DNA of 33,059 nucleotides from positions 180 through 33,238 of the forward strand of contig NZ_AZWO01000046.1 in NCBI RefSeq assembly GCF_000514775.1. Direction: 5' to 3'. Position numbers and translations under genes: made by a program. Positions 29,428 to 33,059 of the stretch are shown piece after piece. Under the pieces are notes generated by a model. It saw only the letters and a list, made by a program, of their open reading frames with translations, was not told the origin of the DNA and searched no databases. Source of the DNA: Salinispora pacifica CNR114. GTDB lineage: Bacteria; Actinomycetota; Actinomycetes; Mycobacteriales; Micromonosporaceae. The first letter of the stretch is position 1, and each line of letters opens with the position of its first letter.

Positions 29428-30600
29428 ATGTCCGATCGGAATCGCCCACACCGCCGCCCGCCGGTGTTCTCGACCCGGCGACGCGCGATGGCCGCCGTGA
29501 CGTCGTTCGCCCTCGTCGGCGGTCTTGCCCTCGGTGGGGTCGCCCCCGCGGCCAGCGCCGATACCGTCCGCCACCGCGACGGCGTGCAGGCAGACCTCGA
29601 CCGCCTCGTGAGCGAGGAGAAGTTCCCGGCCGCTCTCGCCGCCGTCCGCACCTCCGACGGCCGTACCCGTAACCACACCGCCGGGGTGGCCGAACTCGGC
29701 AGCAAGCGGAAGCCACCGGTCGACGGACGGGTACGCATCGGCAGCAACACCAAGACCTTCGTCGCCACCGTGGTCCTGCAGCTCGTCGGTGAGGGCAAGG
29801 TCGATCTGGACGAGCCGATCGAGACATACCTGCCCGGCCTGGTCCGCGGCGACGGCATCGACGGCCGGCAGATCACCGTACGGCAGGTGCTACAGCAGAC
29901 CAGCGGCCTCCCCGGCTATGTCGACGACATCGCCCCGGACTTCTTCCGCCTTCAGCACACCTATTTCGAGCCGCGCGACCTGCTCGACCTGGCCCTCACC
30001 GACAAGGCGAGCTTCGCACCCGGCACGAAGTGGGAGTACAGCAACACCAACTACCTCGTCGCCGGGCTGCTCATCCAGAAGGTCACCGGCCGTCCGGTGG
30101 CCGAGGAGATCACCAACCGGATCATCGTCCCCCTCAAGCTGCGCGACACCTACTTCCCGAACGTCGGCGAGCAGGGCATCCGGGGCCGGCACCCACACGG
30201 CTACTTCACCGACGACCCGGACAAGCCGCTGCAGGATGTCACGAGGATGGACCCGTCCTGGGCCTGGGCGGCCGGCGCGATGATCTCCAGCCCCAGCGAC
30301 ACCAACCGCTTCTTCGCCGCCCTGCTCGCCGGCGACCTGCTCCGGCCCGCCGAACTCGACGAGATGCGGACCACCGTCCCCGCCTTTCCCGGCCGCGGCT
30401 ATGGCCTCGGCCTGATGAGCTGGGACCTGCCCTGCGGCGACCGTGCCTGGGGCCACGGCGGGGACGTCCCCGGCTTCACGACCCGCGGCGGTGTCACCGA
30501 GGACGGCCGCGCCGTCACCCTCACCGTCACCGCGCAGCCCGCCACGGAGAGCGCCGCCGGTCAGGTCGAGGCCGCCGTGGACGGAGCCCTCTGCGAGTAG
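29428..30600 (+). CDS. Secreted class-C-beta-lactamase-like serine hydrolase / D-Ala-D-Ala carboxypeptidase
   Basis: 390 residues. A 44-residue signal peptide with an RRR before the hydrophobic stretch (STRRRAMAAVTSFALVGGLALGGVA), cleavage at ASA|DT; the paired arginines could allow Tat export. The active-site SxxK is S106-N-T-K109, YxN is Y204-S-N206, and H343-G-G is the third motif in WGHGGDVPG, all correctly spaced for class C beta-lactamase/esterase fold enzymes. Likely acts on peptidoglycan peptides or esters outside the cell; beta-lactam resistance is not implied. ATG 29428 has GAGGAG 8 nt upstream. Confidence 0.93.
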   Translation: MSDRNRPHRRPPVFSTRRRAMAAVTSFALVGGLALGGVAPAASADTVRHRDGVQADLDRLVSEEKFPAALAAVRTSDGRTRNHTAGVAELGSKRKPPVDGRVRIGSNTKTFVATVVLQLVGEGKVDLDEPIETYLPGLVRGDGIDGRQITVRQVLQQTSGLPGYVDDIAPDFFRLQHTYFEPRDLLDLALTDKASFAPGTKWEYSNTNYLVAGLLIQKVTGRPVAEEITNRIIVPLKLRDTYFPNVGEQGIRGRHPHGYFTDDPDKPLQDVTRMDPSWAWAAGAMISSPSDTNRFFAALLAGDLLRPAELDEMRTTVPAFPGRGYGLGLMSWDLPCGDRAWGHGGDVPGFTTRGGVTEDGRAVTLTVTAQPATESAAGQVEAAVDGALCE

Positions 30601-30601
30601 G

Positions 30602-30679
30602 CGCCCGGAAGGTTCCGTGCCTCGCACCCGGAAAGATCCGTGCCTCGCTCCCTGGAGCGGGGCACGGAGCGCCGGGCGG
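30602..30679. terminator. Hairpin pair with direct repeat between convergent genes
   Basis: Inner stem CCGTGCCTCGCTCC (30638-30651) / GGAGCGGGGCACGG (30654-30667) with one mismatch; outer arms CGCCCGG (30602-30608) / CCGGGCG (30673-30679). The 12-base direct repeat TCCGTGCCTCGC at 30614-30625 and 30637-30648 gives a second possible left arm. It lies between the stops of the serine hydrolase and the permease. Confidence 0.65.
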
Positions 30680-30683
30680 ATGC

Positions 30684-31814
30684 CTAGCCGACATCCTGCA
30701 GGTCCTCCCGGGTACGGGCATTGGGTCCAGCCGGCCGCTCCGCGGCCCCGGCGCCCAGGTCCGTCAGGGTGGCCTCCCCGAATCGGGACGGCCATGGCCG
30801 GGCGTACGTGTCCTGACGGATCAGGACCAGGCAGACGATGGTGAACAACACGAGCACGGCGACGCTGCCAACGGCCAGGGCGGGAGTGAACGGCACCAAC
30901 AGGAGGGTGCTGACCAACTCCGCGAAGATCAACACGAACAGCACCCCGCGGATCGTCAGGGGCGTCAGCCGGGTGCAGATCCAGGCCCCCAACGGGGCGC
31001 CCACGGCCACCACCGGTGCCGCGGTGATCCAGTAGTCAACCACAAACCCGGTGAAGTCGCGGACGACGAACACATGCGTCAGAAACGCCGCGATCGACAC
31101 CAGCGTCATCATGACCACCGTGGTCGGTGTTGCCACCTTCTCCGAAACCCGAAAAAGCAACACGAGCAGCAAGAACATGACGCAGTTCTCACCCACCCCG
31201 GCCACGCCGCTGAGCAGTCCGCCGGCGAAGCCGGCACCCAGGACCAGATTTCGCTCCCGAGCGGTCCACGTCGGCACCTCGAAATTTCGCCGATATCCGC
31301 GCTGACGCAGTTGCACGAGTAGCGCTACCGCGAGCGCGACGAGCAGCATCGTAAACAACACCCGCACCAGCTTCAGCGGCACATGTGGAGCGATCATGGT
31401 CACGCTGAGCACCACGCCGAGCATTCCGGCGGTCGAGCCGTACAGCACCACCCGTCGCTCTATCGGGACCCGGCACAGCAGGATTGACAGCGAAGCCGCA
31501 GTCATACCGATCGACTGGATGGCGAAGGTGAAAATACGCGCCTGATCCGGCGGCACGGTCAGCACTTTTGTCATCACCGGAAAGGCGATCGCACCACCGC
31601 CCTCGCTGGTCCCACCGCCAACCAGTGATCCGAACACCATGGTTAGCGCCACCGGCCAGTGCTCGTCAAGTCGGGTAAAGTAGCTCCACCCCCACACTTT
31701 CGCCCAGATCAGCCACACGATCGCCGCAAGGACGGCGTTTACCAACAAAACTCGAGGTACTCGTACCACTTCCGCCGTCCCGCCTTCCACAGTATTCCCT
31801 GAATCATCGGCCAC
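30684..31814 (-). CDS. TauE/SafE-family membrane permease (anion export)
   Basis: 376 residues with about eight membrane helices. Two TauE/SafE-like halves: VALTMVFGSLVGGGTSEGGGAIAFPVMTKVL (first) and LVLGAGFAGGLLSGVAGVGENCVMFLLLV (second), each with the glycine-rich GG-x-GG-x-G loop typical of this family. Members export sulfonates, sulfite or related anions; specificity cannot be told. The C-terminal tail is polar and cytoplasmic. Start is GTG 31814 (MADDSGN); no Shine-Dalgarno is visible, so the start is less sure. Convergent with the serine hydrolase. Confidence 0.9.
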   Translation of the reverse strand: MADDSGNTVEGGTAEVVRVPRVLLVNAVLAAIVWLIWAKVWGWSYFTRLDEHWPVALTMVFGSLVGGGTSEGGGAIAFPVMTKVLTVPPDQARIFTFAIQSIGMTAASLSILLCRVPIERRVVLYGSTAGMLGVVLSVTMIAPHVPLKLVRVLFTMLLVALAVALLVQLRQRGYRRNFEVPTWTARERNLVLGAGFAGGLLSGVAGVGENCVMFLLLVLLFRVSEKVATPTTVVMMTLVSIAAFLTHVFVVRDFTGFVVDYWITAAPVVAVGAPLGAWICTRLTPLTIRGVLFVLIFAELVSTLLLVPFTPALAVGSVAVLVLFTIVCLVLIRQDTYARPWPSRFGEATLTDLGAGAAERPAGPNARTREDLQDVG

Positions 31815-32219
31815 GGTCTAGTCGTTCACAGTCCCCGATGTTGGGCAAGGGCCAAAAAGAGCAAAACAAAAGAATTGAGCGGTGGGACCGTACGACGCAC
31901 AACTCGGGTGACGCCCGGCGCCCTTCTGCCGTTGAGCTGGGTTGGACCGATCGACAGGGCCGGGAGGCCGCACGCCGGCCCTTGGCGGCCCGGGACTCCG
32001 GCCCCGGCGCAGCGGACGGCACGGCACCGCCCCCACCGGGGGCCACCACCAACGAACGCGTGACCGTTTCAGGCTGATTTTTCGCGTTCATGTTTGTTTG
32101 GGTCTGGTGTCGGTTTAGGTTGCGGGTGGCTGCTACCGCCGTTCGGTAGCCGAGGGCGGCCCCCGTTGGCGCGGGTGGTGGGTCCTTGTCGTTCGCGGGG
32201 GAAGGGCATCGAGTTCACG
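31815..32219. promoter_or_regulatory. Divergent region upstream of permease and beta-helix gene 2
   Basis: A 405-bp gap. An A/T-rich block at about 31851-31876 (CAAAAAGAGCAAAACAAAAG core) is exceptional for this GC-rich window and could be part of a promoter or a protein-binding site. GCCCCC (32029-32034) pairs with GGGGGC (32038-32043). From about 32078 the sequence repeats the leader of beta-helix gene 1: promoter at 32094-32121, hairpin GCTACCG/CGGTAGC (32132-32138 with 32144-32150) and CCTT (32184-32187) opposite AAGG (32202-32205). Confidence 0.55.
32094..32121 (+). promoter_or_regulatory. Promoter TTGTTT-16-TAGGTT of beta-helix gene 2
   Basis: -35 TTGTTT (32094-32099), 16-bp spacer, -10 TAGGTT (32116-32121); same elements and spacing as for paralog 1. 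Confidence 0.55.
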
Positions 32220-33059
32220 ATGAGGTATCAGGACCACACCCAGGGGCCGGTACGGCCGGGCGGGGGTCGGGCGAGGTCGCGGTGGTGGGCGGTGGGTTTG
32301 GCCGGGGTGACCGGTCTGGCTCTGGGCACCGTTGGTGTCGCTGTCGGCCCGGCCGTTGGCGCGCTCGGGAGCCCGCTGGCCGCCGCTGATGATCGTGGTG
32401 GTGACCGCGGCACACCGGACGCGGGCAAGCACGACGAGGCCAGGTACGACGACAGGGCCACGCATGGCGAGAAGGCCAAGGGCGGCGCGAAGGGCAAGCA
32501 CGACGAGGGCAAGGGCAAGCGGGACGACAAGGGCGGGGGTTCGGGGAAGAAGCCGCGGGGGATTCCGGTCCCGTGTGACGCGGATGCGTTGATCGCGCAG
32601 ATCACCCTGGCCAACGCCCGTGGTGGTGCGGTGCTTGACCTGGCCGAGGACTGCACCTATCTGCTCACCTTCGACATCGACGGTGCGGGGCTGCCGGCGA
32701 TCGTCACCCCGATCACGCTCAACGGCGGCAAGCACACCACCATCGAACGGGCTGCCGCGGTGGAGGAGTTCCGGATCTTCACCGTTGATGTCGGCGGTGA
32801 CCTCACCCTCAACAAGCTGACCGTCACCGGCGGACAGACCGACGAGGACGGCGGCGGGATCCTGGTCAACGCCGGTGGCGCGTTGACCACCAACCACAGC
32901 GCCATCACCCGCAACATCGCCGGCGGCTCGGGGGGTGGCATCGCCAACTCCGGCACGACCCGGGTCAAGTACTCCACCGTCGACCGCAACACCGCCGCCG
33001 CAGCAGGTGGCGGCATCTACAACACCGGCCTACTGGAGATCGTCAAGTCCCACATCGAC
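32220..33059 (+). CDS. Secreted right-handed beta-helix repeat protein (paralog 2, 3' end cut)
   Basis: 280 residues are visible and the frame runs off the window. MRYQDHTQGPVRPGGGRARSRWWAVGLAGVTGLALG is almost the same head as paralog 1, followed by a signal-peptide hydrophobic core, a Lys/Asp/Gly low-complexity linker (AGKHDEARYDDRATHGEKAKGG), the CDADALIAQITLANARGGAVLDLAEDCTYLL unit and the first beta-helix rungs (GGGILVNAGG, GGGIANSGTT, GGGIYNTG). The linker and rung lengths differ from paralog 1 while the rest is close, showing a local duplication with divergence in the repeats. Likely surface or secreted; function unknown. Confidence 0.88.
   Translation, partial: MRYQDHTQGPVRPGGGRARSRWWAVGLAGVTGLALGTVGVAVGPAVGALGSPLAAADDRGGDRGTPDAGKHDEARYDDRATHGEKAKGGAKGKHDEGKGKRDDKGGGSGKKPRGIPVPCDADALIAQITLANARGGAVLDLAEDCTYLLTFDIDGAGLPAIVTPITLNGGKHTTIERAAAVEEFRIFTVDVGGDLTLNKLTVTGGQTDEDGGGILVNAGGALTTNHSAITRNIAGGSGGGIANSGTTRVKYSTVDRNTAAAAGGGIYNTGLLEIVKSHID

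Overview
The window is about 70% G+C and has short intergenic gaps, many GTG starts and several starts without a Shine-Dalgarno sequence. Its gene content (F420-type luciferase-like oxidoreductase, SCO6745-family protein, MSMEG_1061-type flavoprotein, LigD-type end-joining genes, small GntR/DivIVA-domain proteins) points to a filamentous actinomycete, most likely Micromonosporaceae (Micromonospora/Salinispora type). This assignment is inference from protein recognition; no rRNA or tRNA gene is present. I see no insertion sequence, phage, CRISPR array or integrase. It reads as a chromosomal region with local duplications.

Layout. 1-9100: the tail of a probable beta-propeller protein; a VOC protein; the first of two paralogous LppX/LprG-like lipoproteins; a two-gene operon of zinc-ribbon membrane proteins, one an M48 protease; a second VOC protein; an extended SDR; a small GntR-like regulator; a DivIVA-domain gene that appears frameshifted, with a coupled small gene; the second lipoprotein paralog. 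8582-10595: a TetR regulator divergent from an F420-type oxidoreductase with two near-identical palindromes between them, then another VOC protein. 10626-13627: a split non-homologous end-joining module, with ATP-dependent ligase and LigD-type polymerase overlapping on the minus strand and Ku divergent on the plus strand. 13818-17244: a membrane-anchored FKBP, an SCO6745-family protein, a HAD phosphatase and a quinone oxidoreductase. The oxidoreductase start region is a 20-bp unit repeated three times, giving two seven-residue overlapping mini-ORFs. 17454-19678: an acyl-CoA ligase divergent from a Nudix hydrolase.

19740-24520 holds a bifunctional HldE-type heptose kinase/adenylyltransferase overlapping a family 2 glycosyltransferase. 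Convergent to these is an operon of a DUF2231 membrane protein, Hsp20 and a family 9 (heptosyltransferase-like) glycosyltransferase. Together they suggest ADP-heptose synthesis and transfer in a Gram-positive organism. 24620-26881: a flavoprotein and an AidB-type acyl-CoA dehydrogenase. 27252-33059: two paralogous secreted beta-helix proteins with nearly the same promoter and leader, the second cut by the window end. Between them lie an OsmC-family protein, a secreted serine hydrolase and a TauE/SafE permease.

The most unusual features are the triplicated translation-start unit, the heptose cluster, the two beta-helix genes with conserved leader hairpins, the twin operator over a probable leaderless start, and the frameshifted DivIVA gene. 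I did not find a clearly new defence or mobile system.
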